Assembly: GCA_002104945.1 (NCBI GenBank)
Contig: MCFH01000016.1
Location: 682,001-746,000 of the forward strand
Reading direction: 5' to 3'
Source of the DNA: Piromyces finnis
Lineage: Eukaryota; Neocallimastigomycota; Neocallimastigomycetes; Neocallimastigales; Neocallimastigaceae
DNA: 64,000 bases
Shown: in pieces, positions 43,175 through 55,300 of the stretch
How the letters are laid out: every line of letters starts with the position of its first letter
Numbering within the stretch: the stretch's first letter is position 1
The notes under the pieces: generated by a model
What the model was told of the DNA's origin: nothing
The model's input: only the letters and a program-made list of their open reading frames with translations
Databases searched by the model: none
Translations under genes and position numbers: made by a program

Positions 43175-46100
43175 CTTTATAACAATTCATATTATGCATA
43201 TAAATTAATATTTTTAAATAAAAATAAATACAACAATAATAGAACCTTTGGAATTACCAGATTTACTAGCATCATTACAAAAGAAACAAGGAATAAATTC
43301 ACTGACAACACTAGATATACAAAGTAATTCAAATGCAATAAATAATGATAAAAAAAGTAATACTAATTATGATAATAAAGAAAATGCAAAGACAAAAGAG
43401 CAAAGCAAAGGAAATACAACAAATAATCAAGATAATAAAAATATAAATAATAATGTCAATAACTCAAGTAACAATAATAGTAATAATAATTCTAATAATA
43501 ATGCTAATAATGATAATAATAATAATAGTAATAATAATAATAGCAATAATCTAAATAATAATAATAATCTAAACAATAATAATCCAAATAAGATGATAAA
43601 TACTAATAATTCATATATAAATGGAATTCTTAATGAATTAAAAAATGAACATGAAACTAATGTGTTAACACTTTATACTAAATCACTAAATGAAACATTA
43701 GCAAAATTACCATCAATTGTTCAAGGTGAAGATCATTGTATACCAAATTCTCCAATAGAATATAACAGTGATGAAAATAGTGAAATGGAATCTTTAATGG
43801 ATTATAACATTGAAATGGTAGATGGAGAATCTGAAATTATTAAAAAAGAAGTAGATGAGAAAGAAAACATAATAAAAACAGAAGAAATAAAAAATACAGA
43901 AACATTATCATCAATACAAGAGAGCGAGAAAAAAATAGATAAAATGGATTTAGAAAATATAAGTATTGAAAAAGAAAATGTAGATATTAATACCACAAAT
44001 AATATAAATAATAATAATACAAATAATAACATTATAATTGATAAACAATCAACAACAAATGGAGAATCAGAGGATAATACCAATAATTCTACATCTATAC
44101 CACAAAAACGACCACAAAATCCACTAGCGGATAGATATCATAATTCAAAGAAAACTAGGAAGATTATTATTCCTTATGAAACTTCAGTATCATTTGAAGA
44201 TTCTAGAATATTTTCTATCGGTAGAAGTATTGAATCTTTTTGTACACCTAAACCTATTATTAATTCAAAAGTTACTGAAATTAAATCTCATTCTCTTGAT
44301 TCTCATAAAAAAAATAATGCTAAGGATACCAAAGATAATAAAATAAAAGTTTCTCTATCGAACAAAATTACCCTTAAACTTTCTTCACATACCCCACATC
44401 ATCCTCCACCAATCCCATCCGTTAATATATCTGATCTTTTTCATAATATTTACACTGAACTCTCTAATAATGATAAAAAAAATGATGATCCAGATTCATA
44501 TTTCCAACAGCCTTCCCTCCTTACTGAAAATAGTATGGAATCAAATTTAGTTAAAAAAGAAACATCTATCGAATATATGAAATCAATAAAATTTGATCCT
44601 TCCAAAATAAACAATACAAACAACAATACCAATGAGCAATCTCTTAACCTCACCAATAATAATAATGATAATAGCAGTAATAATAATGATGCATTTATGA
44701 CTAATAAGAATACTATAGAAGGAACTATACATGAAAATAAACCAGGTATTAATTTATCAGAACTTCTTTCACTTACCAGTAATAAAATATTTAATACCAT
44801 ATTAAAGAATGAATTTACAGCTGATGATTCCTTATTTGGTTGTAGAAGAGGTGGTGATATTCGTATTGTAGATGAATTAAGTGAATCTATTGTACCAGCT
44901 ATTCAACAACAATCAGAAGAATCTATTGAAAATCGTGATAAAAAGAAGGATAATATAAATGATAAAAATAATAACAATAATGGTCTTCCACCTGGTATTA
45001 GCATAAATGGAATATTGAATAGTATAAGTAAAGAAGATATTCCTCCTCTAACAAAATTAGGAAGTGGTAATGCAGCCAATAAAATATTTCTTCATAATAA
45101 TCATATGAATACACATGTTCATAATGGTGGTACTTCCTCTGTTAATAATACAAATCATATTACCTATAATGATAATGAAAAAGAGAATAATTATAATCAT
45201 GGTTATAGCCATTCTCCAGCTCATAATCGTAATAATGGAATTATGGGATATATGAATTCAGCACCCTCTACTTATCATGCTACTTCAATTACTTCTTCAC
45301 CAACCGGACATTCTAAGCATTCCGGTCATACAATTACTTTCAAGAACCCTAATAGTAAAAAGGATCATGATATATTTGATACTAAAGAAGATAAAATAAA
45401 GAATAGTATAAATATCACTCTACATAAAAAGAAATCTTCGATAACTCATGACGAAACAACAGAAGGATCCGAAAAAATTTACAAAAAGAATAGTTCTCTA
45501 TCGGCAGAGGTAGTTACGCCTACTCACATAAAACTCTTTAAACGTCATAGTACTAATGCAACCTATGTAAATGAAGAAGATGATCATAAAATAGCAAAAG
45601 AAAATACCGATACTTATAATTCACAGGAATTAAAAGAACATGATACCATGGAAGTTTTTAAAGAGGTTGATGAAACGGAACATGAAAAAGATAACAATTT
45701 CAAAAATAATGAAAATGAAAATGGATTAAAAGAGAAAAATAAGTCACCTATAAAGATTATTAACAAATTAAAGTTAGGACTCGGTAAAAAATTAGAATCC
45801 TCTACTACTACATCCACTATACTACCATCAAAATCATTAATATATGAGGATGAAATAAAAGATAAAGAAACCTCCTCTAATGACAAACCAGTGAAAAAGG
45901 CCAATACTATTACCTTAAAGGAATACAAAAAGAATAGCATGGTTAAAGAAAAGGAAGGAGATGACATTATAAGTAATCACGACAGTCATACCGACTTGAA
46001 TATAACGAAGAGTAACAACAAAAAGCTAGATGAAAATGAAGAGAAGAATGAAGAAGATTTCACTGTTCTTTATAGGGAAAATGATAAAGGTTTAACAGAA

Positions 46101-46529
46101 GAGCCTGAATCCTTGGGAAATGAAGTAGATGAATTTATAGAAGAAGATGAAGATGATGAAGAAAACTTCGTAAAAATGTTTGAAAAGGAATTAAATAAAG
46201 AATCGAATGCGGCGGAAGAACAGCACCAAAAAGAAGAAGGGAAAGATACTGAAAATCTATTTGGAGAAGATAATAGTTCTGAAGAAGATTTTAATGATGA
46301 AGAAATAGCCATGGCTATGGAAATGGAAATGGCAATGTCAAAAGAAGAAAATGAGGAGGAGGAGGAAGAAGAAATGGAGAAAAAATATCACGAGGAACTT
46401 TCATCACCTAAAGAATCTAGTCCAACATCATTCCCAGACAATGAAGATATTGAGGAATTTAACGATGATTTTGAAGAATTTAATGATGATGAAGACGAAG
46501 ATGAAATTGGCTTTGATACTATGGAATAA
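42654..46529 (+). CDS. TAF3-like TFIID subunit (Bromo_TP histone fold), PHD not seen
   Basis: Two exons, 42654-43056 and 43243-46529, join in phase to about 1,229 residues. The first about 90 residues form a Bromo_TP histone fold: NISKYCIAKLLFQAGFEKVN, CEVLCDILFNYIQRLGSDIK, GRTKVNIDDITLYFDEIGI. The pattern, plus the short PPEFPMKPLELPDLL block after it, is closest to TAF3 (and TAF8), which pair with TAF10 in TFIID. The rest is low-complexity: an Asn tract (43430-43600), Ser/Thr- and His-rich stretches (45100-45330), Lys/Glu segments and a very acidic C-terminus (EEFNDDEDEDEIGFDTME). No C-terminal PHD finger is present, unlike metazoan TAF3 but as in yeast Taf3. TAF8 or an Spt7-type factor are alternatives. 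Confidence 0.75.
43138..43174. repeat. (AAT)n microsatellite in TAF3-like intron
   Basis: About 12 AAT units inside the single intron (43057-43242). Confidence 0.85.
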
Positions 46530-46857
46530 TCAGAATTGTTATTGTTGTACCATTTTATCTTTTATAAAACCAATCCCTTTTATACAATATATATATTATC
46601 AGTAAAAAAAAAAAAAAAAAAAAAAAATCTTGTAACTTTTTTTTTTATTCTAAAAAGTAGAATCTCTGAAAACAAAATTAATTATTATATATTTAAAATT
46701 AGAAAAATGAATAGAGTGAAAAAAGGAAAGAAAAAAAAAATAAAATAAATTTTATTTCTTTCCTTGTTTTTAATATGTTAATAAAAAATTATAAAAAAAG
46801 AAAAAAAAAAAAATCTTTATTATTATATAATTTATTTAATTTTATTTATTATTTATT

Positions 46858-46898
46858 ATTTATTTTTGATTTATTTTTGATTTATTTTTGATTTATTT
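46858..46898. repeat. Short tandem repeat, unit TTTATTTTTGA
   Basis: Three consecutive near-identical units ending in TTTATTTTAC. Probably slippage-derived. Confidence 0.7.
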
Positions 46899-47188
46899 TA
46901 CTTATATATTATATTTATATTTTATAGATTTTAGTTATATTTGTGTATAATTATAATTATAAAAAATAAAATAATTATTTTGTTAATTGTATTTATGATT
47001 TATATTGTATTAAATTTAAAATTAATATATCACATTTTATCTTTCCTTTTTAAAAAGGTAAAGTAAAATAAAAAAAAAAAAGTGGATATATTATTTAACT
47101 TTATGTATATCTTTATATATTTAATATATTTTCTGTTTTGTTTTTAATTGTTAATTGAATTGTTGATTTATACAATTTATTATTGTGT

Positions 47189-47213
47189 TATATATATATA
47201 TATATATATATAT
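47189..47213. repeat. (TA)n microsatellite
   Basis: Twelve uninterrupted TA units between the convergent TAF3-like and annexin 3' ends. Confidence 0.9.
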
Positions 47214-47477
47214 TGTTTTAGTTTCGTTCTTAATAATATTGAACTAATAATGTTTGTAAATGTAATAGAGTAAATGAATTATATTATTTTAACATTTTAA
47301 CAAAAACCATTTTCTTTCTTTTATTAATAATTTTATAACCATATTTGGAATTTATTTTCTTTCTTTTTTTTTTTAATTTTTCATTTAATTTATGGTAAAG
47401 ACGATATAGATTATTATACAAGATTAAAGAAATAAGAAGAAGCGATAATATATTTAATTATTTCATGATGCTTTCTT

Positions 47478-48104
47478 TTAATCCTTAATAATCTTTAACA
47501 ATAAATCCTTATATGTACCATAAATTTGTGTTTCACTTTCGATTCTTTCTTCTAAGGTTTTACCATATAAATTTTGATAAGATTCTTTAATTAATTTCAT
47601 AACTTGTGGAGAACGATGACGAATAACTAAACGAATTAATTTTGTGTGTTTAGTGTTAATACCATAAACAGCATTTTCAAATAATTCAGCAATTAATTGA
47701 ACCCTATTCATAGCAGACTTTGCAATATTAGCTAATGCGTTTTGTAAATTACCAGTAAAATTTCTACGAATAGCAGATAAGAAAGTCTTATTATATTTCT
47801 TTTCATACTCATAAAAAATTTTATTTAATTGTTTATCGGTACGATGAGTTAAAATGTTACTATATATAAATATACATATAGAAAAATAAATTTTATTAAA
47901 ATAATTTGTTTGAAAATAATAATAATTATAATAATAATAAATGCATACATAAAAGCTTCTTTATTGTGACCCCATTTTTTACCATCACCAGCTTGATATA
48001 AAATTTCTACATCTTCTTCTGGATTGAAACTTTCAGAAGTATCCTTTTTCTATAAAGTACAGATTATAAAATAAAGCAAAATAAATATATATAATATTAT
48101 TGTT

Positions 48105-48144
<40 letters not shown>

Positions 48145-49044
48145 GTTTTTAATTTTTTATATGGTATAAGTATTATAATTATTATAATAAATAAAAATAA
48201 TAGCATTTTAAAACATACAGATAAAATAGCTAAGAAAAGAGCTCTGAAATCACCTGATAAATTTTCTCTAACATCATCTTCAATTTCCTTTCCATATTTA
48301 GCAGCATAGGCAGTTTTGATAATACCCATATCTTTTTCGGTTCTACCAACCAATACCTCAATTAAAACACTATCATTTGCACCAAACCAACCATTCATAG
48401 CCTTTCAAATAAATAAATACAAAGATTTTAGTTACTTTTTTCAATAAATCTATCATACTGTTATATTTTCTCTTTGTACATTATTAATATTATAATACAA
48501 AATATATTATATACTTACTTCATGAACACAAGCTAAATCATATTCTAGAATTGGAACAGCTAAACCCATACAAAGTACACCAAAGTTACCAATAATGATT
48601 TCCTTGTTAAGAGTACTACTTAATGTCATTTCTTTTTGTAAAAAAAAAAAAACATTAAACATAAATTTTAATTTTCTTAATACTTTGTATATTTATTATA
48701 AAAAGAACATTTTATCAATTTGTCCACTTATAGTTTATTTACCATATGCTTTCTTGTAACCGTTTATAATTTGAACCATTTGTTTTGGAGTACGGCCACC
48801 TAAAATTTCAATAAGAGCCTATAATACAATAATAATAATAATAATAATAAAGAAAAGGAAAAGAAGAAAGTACTACTTTAATAATTTCATAATGAAATTA
48901 TATACTTTTTTTTCAAGAAATTGAATGTTTTATTTTATTACTATTTATTAAGCTTACTTCATAATCAGTACCAGCTCCTTTTACAGCATTTCTTAAAGTC
49001 TTAACATCCTTTTCTACTTCAAAAGCAGTTAATAATTGACTCAT
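47478..49044 (-). CDS. Annexin (four-repeat)
   Basis: Calcium-dependent phospholipid-binding protein of the cytosol/membrane interface. The start at 49044 reads MSQLLTAFEVEKDVKTLRNA. Repeat 1 has the type II calcium loop and annexin box KGAGTDYE, then ALIEILGGRTPKQMVQIING and KKAYGK. Repeat 2 is PILEYDLACVHE, AMNGWFGANDSVLIEVLVGR, TEKDMGIIKTAYAAKYGKEI. Repeat 3 is DVEILYQAGDGKKWGHNKEA and NILTHRTDKQLNKIFYEYEK. Repeat 4 is AELFENAVYGINTKHTKLIR and LVIRHRSPQVMKLIKESYQN. The G-x-G-T calcium loop is clear in repeat 1 but degenerate in repeats 2-4 (FGAND, AGDGKKW, YGINT), so calcium binding may be reduced there. Six exons give about 310 residues, a normal core length with almost no N-terminal extension. 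The intron after repeat 2 contains a T36 run. Confidence 0.95.
48108..48143. repeat. T36 homopolymer in annexin intron
   Basis: Thirty-six T on the plus strand (A36 on the coding strand), in the intron between the second and third annexin repeats. Longest homopolymer noticed in the window. Confidence 0.9.
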
Positions 49045-51570
49045 TTTTTTTCAATATTAATAATTATTCTTTGTTAAAAGCATATAAACAATATATAAAA
49101 TAATAATAATAGATTATTTAGTGTATATTTTTACAGTCTCCCTTTTTTATATATATTTATTCTTTAAAATTAAAGTATTCACAAAATTCAAATTAATTAA
49201 TATATAATAGATTTTAAAATTATCAAATTTATTATAGTAACATAACTTTAATTTTCAATTGTTAAATATATAATATAAAAAATAATGTTTATGCATTTAA
49301 AACAAATTTCGGTTTTATATTTATAACATTTTTATAAACTATGATTTCTTTTTTTTTTTTTTTCAACCGAAATCTTTATTTTCATTTAATATAACAAGAG
49401 TATTATGAACTATTGATTATAATTATATAAATTTAATAATAAAAAATAGAGTATATTATACTTTTTTTTTTTTTTGAAATTTACATTTTGTTATATAAAT
49501 GAAATGATAATATGGTATATCTTTTTGATTTGTTTGGTATGTTTTATATATGATATATGATATTGTTATTATTAAATACTTATATATTTTTATAAAATAT
49601 AAATATATATTTAGTAAAAATAATAATTATGAAATTAAATTATTTATTTATTTGTTTTTTTTTTAAAATTCTTTCTAAAATAATAAAAAAAAAAAAAAAA
49701 AGAATTATAGCTAAATAATTTTTTTATTATTATGAAAGTATTATTATAAATATTAATAATATTATTTCAATATTATTTGTTAATATATAAAAAATAAAGA
49801 ATATTAATCTTTAAAATTTTAATAAATGTTTTGGATTTCGAATTAACAAAACTCAATTATATATATAATATTATAATAATTAAAATGAAAAGAAAAAGGT
49901 TTTAAAAAAAAATTAAATAATTATTTTGCATTTTGCATTGTACCTATGTATTAAATATATATAAACTTCTATTGAAATAAATATCCCTTTAATTCATCTA
50001 CACAACTACTAAACACTCCACATCCACACTATATTTTTTTTTCATGGAATAATTCCATAATTATATTCTTGACAAATTTAAAAAAAAAATAGAATTTATT
50101 AAAAATTATTTTAAAAAGATATATTTATAAATATATTGTTAATATATTATATTATTAAATTATTATTTTAAAAATCAATGTTAAGTATTATTGAAAGATA
50201 ATAAGGATTCAAAAAAGATAAAGAAAAAAGTAAAAGAAAGAGTGAAATTATTTTATAAAAAAAATATTATAATATTATAATATATGACGATAAACAATAT
50301 TTCTAAATTATGGAGAATAGAAAAAAAAATTAATCTCTACTTGTGCAAGTAATTTAATTTTAAATTAGATATAAAATATCTTTTTTTACAGTATAATTGG
50401 TTTATTTATTTACATATTTATTTAATAATTGAATATATCTTATAATACAATAAGGTATATAAAAAAAAGTGGATGATATCCTTTATATAGGATAAACTAA
50501 ATTTAAAAAATTGGTTAATACATGTATTTAACATAACAATAATACTATGTTGCTAAATATATACAATTTTTTGGTATTAATCGATAAGTTCTGGGAATGA
50601 TATAAATTCCTAATTATTAAACATTGAATTAGTTAATACAATTTTATATTTCATCATACTATATTCTTTGTATGATAATTGATTATTAAAGAAAACTTAT
50701 AATACTTATACCGCCGATAATATACACCAATTAATTGTAATTGATAAAAATCTTAAATATTAACAATTAACAGTATTACAGAATTCTTATTATATTTAAT
50801 TTAATATATTTAAATAATAAATAGAATTAAAAGATTCTTATATAATTAAATTCTTTTTTTAAAAAAAAAAAAATGATGTTACACAAAAATTAATATTCTT
50901 TATAGTTTATTATTTTTGATTTTGATTTATAATTAATAGTGGCGTAAAATTTTATTAATATAAAAAAATCAATTATTTAAGCTATTTAATAGGAAATAAC
51001 TCAAGTACCCAAAAATATGCTTATGTTTAACATTTCATTCATTAACCCTTTATTCAATAATTAATAATATGTTTAAAAAGAAATAATAGAATAAAAAAAT
51101 AAATAATCAATTAGTATATATTGCTGAATTTTATATCCAACTATCCAAAATATTTAATATTAACTATTCATGATAATTAAACTATTTTATTGATTTTTTT
51201 TTTAAAAAAATATATTCATACAATACTTATTTTTTTTTACTACAAAAAAAAGATATACTTTATAATTAATAATTATATTAATATTATACTCTATTTTTAT
51301 TCTATTTTAAAATTTATTATTAGCATCTGTAATTTGAACTCTAATATTAGTTTGGAATATTTACGAATAATATATAAATAATGTATGTTATATTTATATT
51401 TATTATTTAAAAATTGTTATATGTAAAAAATGAAAAAATGTATTCTTTTTTCTTATTTATTAATTATTAAAATTTATTTCTCTGAATGAATAACTCTAAA
51501 AAAAACATAAAATAATAAAAAACTATTATAAATTATGATCATAAAGAAAGTATACAAATAAATAATTAAC
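49045..51570. other. Gene-free region upstream of annexin
   Basis: About 2.5 kb with the annexin promoter at its left and the 3' end of the cysteine-rich gene at its right. It contains a 15 bp palindrome ATGGAATAATTCCAT at about 50044-50058, a hairpin with stems TATCCT/AGGATA near 50476-50493, and TnAn palindromes at 50854-50873 and 51194-51210. No convincing open frame; the 63-codon frame at 51190 is compositionally intergenic. Confidence 0.5.
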
Positions 51571-52359
51571 CTAATAAATATACTTAAATATAAGAATAAC
51601 AATAGCACCACTTAATAAACCACTAATAGATTTTATAACTTGTTTAGCGTCACTACTAGCACTGGCAACAGAAATATTGGATTGACTTACACAATTGTTA
51701 CTCTTTAAGATATCAATATAAGACTTTATTTCATTATTATTATTTGATTGATCTTGAAGAACTGAATTCAAACTTTCTTCAGAAATGGTACCGGCCCCAG
51801 TAATTTGGGTAATAGAAGATTGTAAAAGGTTAGAAGCCTTACCATTAATTTCAGAGGTGTATTCTAAGAATTCAAGAGTATTTTCTCTGCAAATCTTTGA
51901 TTTACAAGAATTATTAATGGCATTTAAAATATCAGTATTTGAAGATTCCTCGATATTTAATTCAATTTCACTAAGTGGACATTCATTTCCAGTTTCATCT
52001 TTTTGGCATTTAATCTTTAAATCACGGATAATTAAATTAACAGAACTATTAACAAGAGCATTAACAAAATTATTACTACTACAAGATGAAAGTAAGTTCA
52101 TTGGATTCTTATAAAAAGATTGACAGGTATTAGTGTTGTAATTATTACATGAAACAATAATGTTTTCTTTTGTAGCAGTTAAAATACAATTCTTTACTCT
52201 GGAAAGCTCGTCTACACAGCCTTGTGAACCTTCATAACCGCTAACAGATGTGATAAGATCTTCAACTCCCACCTTAGAGCTTAATATACTTCCTAAAACA
52301 TATGAACTACTAATTAAATGTAAAATAAATTTCATTGAAAATTTCATTGAAAATTTCAT
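51571..52359 (-). CDS. Cysteine-rich secreted, probably GPI-anchored protein, function unknown
   Basis: Intronless frame of 262 residues. The N-terminus has MKFS in tandem (MKFSMKFSMKF) followed by the hydrophobic ILHLISSSYVLGSILS, a likely signal peptide. The start could be any of three in-frame ATGs created by a repeated 12 nt unit. The mature part has ten Cys (an even number, as for disulfides) in contexts such as GCVDEL, NCILTA, SCNNY, TCQSF, KCQKD, ECPLSE and SCKSKICREN. The C-terminus is Ser/Ala-rich (SVASASSDAK) followed by a hydrophobic end SGLLSGAIVILIFKYIY, which fits a GPI-attachment signal. No known domain was recognised. It may belong to a lineage-specific surface family. Codon use is like the neighbours. 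Confidence 0.75.
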   Translation of the reverse strand: MKFSMKFSMKFILHLISSSYVLGSILSSKVGVEDLITSVSGYEGSQGCVDELSRVKNCILTATKENIIVSCNNYNTNTCQSFYKNPMNLLSSCSSNNFVNALVNSSVNLIIRDLKIKCQKDETGNECPLSEIELNIEESSNTDILNAINNSCKSKICRENTLEFLEYTSEINGKASNLLQSSITQITGAGTISEESLNSVLQDQSNNNNEIKSYIDILKSNNCVSQSNISVASASSDAKQVIKSISGLLSGAIVILIFKYIY

Positions 52360-55300
52360 GCTGGATTACTATAAATTAAATCAATATATTGATAGTTATT
52401 GATTTTTTACATTGATATAAATATTATTTTAATTAAAATTAAATAATTGATGTCATTATAAAAAAAATAATTTTAAAAACTTATAATTTCTTTTTTTCAA
52501 TATTATTCATTTTATATACATACTATAATTATTTTTATATAAAAGATATGGTATAATATGTAATATTTAATAATATAATATATGTTTCAAAAGAGTTTTA
52601 TAAATATATAATTTTTTATAACTAAATAAAATTGTTTATTTAAATTAATAATAATATTATTAACAAGAATAAAAAAATAAAAAGAAACCTTTTATTCTCT
52701 TTTATATTTTTTTTTTTTTTACTTTTTTTTTTATACTTAAAAAGAAATAATTGATTCAATACAATTAAATTAATATATTACAACTGTATAATTCATTAAT
52801 ATATTATTTCATTTTTCCATAAAAAATTATTTCTTTTTTTAGATAAAAAAAACAGAATTATTTAAATTAATACAATAATAATTATTATAATTAAATAAAA
52901 AAAAAAAAAAATATTTATTTAGAAAGGTTGGTATTATCCATTGCCACTTGTACTAAAAAAAAAAAAAAAAAGAAAATATTACAATTAAATAATTTCTTTT
53001 AATATCTAAAACAAAAAAGTTATATCAATGGTAATGTTCTTATATACATAAAAATACTTAAAAAATTGTTATTATTATTTATATAATAAGTTAAAAAAAA
53101 AAGTATTAAAATATAATAAAGATTATTATTTATATTTTATATATAACTTTGAATGAAGTTAAACAATAGAATAAAAAAGTACATATGTTTGATATATTCA
53201 TTTAGTAAATTAACCTTTAAATTAAATAATGATATGATTAATTTCAGAAAATGAAAATAATGAAAATAATTATCATATAATATAATAGTTATATTAAAGC
53301 AATAATTATATTATTTATATTTAATCAATTTTATTTAAATAAAAACTATATAAACTTATATTTTTATATTTTATATATTTCAGTTATTATGATGTTAGTA
53401 TTTTTAAAACTATTATATATTTACTTAGTATACAATAAATAGTGTATAAATAAAAGTATAGAAAATAATGAAAAAAACAAAAATTATTGAAAATCTTATT
53501 TAATACTTTTTAAATATAAAAATAAATAAAACATAGTAAAATATAACTAATTTGTTTTATTATTTATCTATCATTTGTATTATTATAGTATAAATTCATT
53601 ATTAGTCTCATTAAATATATAAATTCAATTTTAAAGTTATACTATAATAATGATAAGAGTATTAAACAAACTTAAATTCATTTAATGAGATTTATGTTTA
53701 ATATTTGATTATTATTATTTGAAAATTTTAAACTAACTTTTTTTTTAATTATTAACAATAGCCATTATGAATACTATAAATAATACCTGTTTAAAACCAG
53801 TTATCCTTTAAAGACATTCTCTATATTTTATAAATATAAACATTGTTTATGAAAAAAGAATTTACTTTTAAACTTTTAACATTGAATTTCATTGCATAAA
53901 TAATCAATGAATTTCTTTTTCTTAATCAGTATTAATTATATTTAATATAGATATATTAGGTAATATTAAAAAAGGAAATACTGAAAAAAAAAAAATCATA
54001 AAAGCTTATTATTATTGATGCATGATTAGATTTTATTTCATTCATTCAATATTATGTATACATTAAAATTTACAACGTAAAGGAATTTGTAAATAAACTT
54101 TTTTAACTTTATATATAAAGTATATATTATAATAATTAAAAGATTTTCTTTTTTCATTTTTTATAATGAACATTAATAATGAAAATGGCTAATAAAACTT
54201 AAAATTTTTAATTAATTTGTTAAGTTTTTTTTTCCCATAATAATATAATAAATGGTTTTGTAATGCCTAAGAATAACATTATTGTTGTATTATATCCTTT
54301 TATTTGAAAGTAGAAACTAAATAAAATAAACATAAAATAGATGCTTTTTTTGTTTTAGAATATCTACTCTCTTCAATCAACAACGATATATTATGTATTT
54401 TAAACATTTATTTCAATACTTTAGAATTGAATTATTATAATTATTTTAATTTAATAAAGTATATTTATTTCCTAAAAATAACTAATTAAAAAAATCTTTC
54501 TTTTTTCGGATATAATAAAAAGATTTTACTTTTGAAGTGTTTGATTTTTTTAATATTTTTTTTTTAGTTAATATTGAATTTTTAATTAGTATAAATAAAA
54601 AAGTAATGACTCATTTTTTTTTCTTAGTAGAATAGCATTTTAATTACTTTGAATGTATAAATACTAGAAACATTATATTAAATATGTTGTTACTAAATAA
54701 ATAATATAATAATAAATAGTCTTTAACATTTTTTTTTCAATTCTAGTAAATAAATATAATAAAAATGTTAATTATAAACAATAAGAACATGTTTTTGAAA
54801 AAATAATTTAAAAAGTATTTTAATAAATGGATAATTTATTCATTTAATATTGGCTGACTATAAAAGCCTTTTGAAGAATGTATTTAATGTAATATATTTA
54901 AAATTTATTAATCCATTCTGTAAATATGAAGTTTTCTATTATCTTTATATACCAGTCATAACGTATGACTTATGACTATAGTCTATTATTTTAAAATGGA
55001 AATAGCCTTTTTTATTTATTTACAATAAATAAAAAATGATATTAAAAAAATATATTCTAATAAAGTATCAATATTTTTTTTCAAATATATATCATTTAAA
55101 ACATCAAAAACTTTATTACTTAAGTGATGTATTTTCATATATTATAATATATAATAAACAACTGGGATATCTATTTTTGTAATTATAATATTATTTATTA
55201 TTATTAATACTGTATTATTAAAATGGTAAAACAATTATATAATATATAATTAGTTTTAATACTTTCTTTTCATCTTTTTTTTCCTTATTATATAATAATA

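Larger units (their letters stand above)
46530..47477. terminator. Convergent 3' region (TAF3-like / annexin)
   Basis: 948 bp with both 3' ends. It holds an A24 run (46604-46627), a three-and-a-half-copy tandem of an 11-12 nt unit TTTATTTTTGA (46858-46898) and a (TA)12 run (47189-47213). No gene seen. Confidence 0.5.

Noticed and set aside
43802-46312. Antisense Ser/Leu-rich open frames opposite the TAF3-like gene
   Set aside because: They are shadows of Asn/Asp/Glu/Ser-rich codons on the plus strand and have no start context, domains or introns.
51190-51381. 63-codon frame with Phe/Ile/Tyr-rich product
   Set aside because: Composition equals surrounding intergenic DNA; no homology or exon signals.
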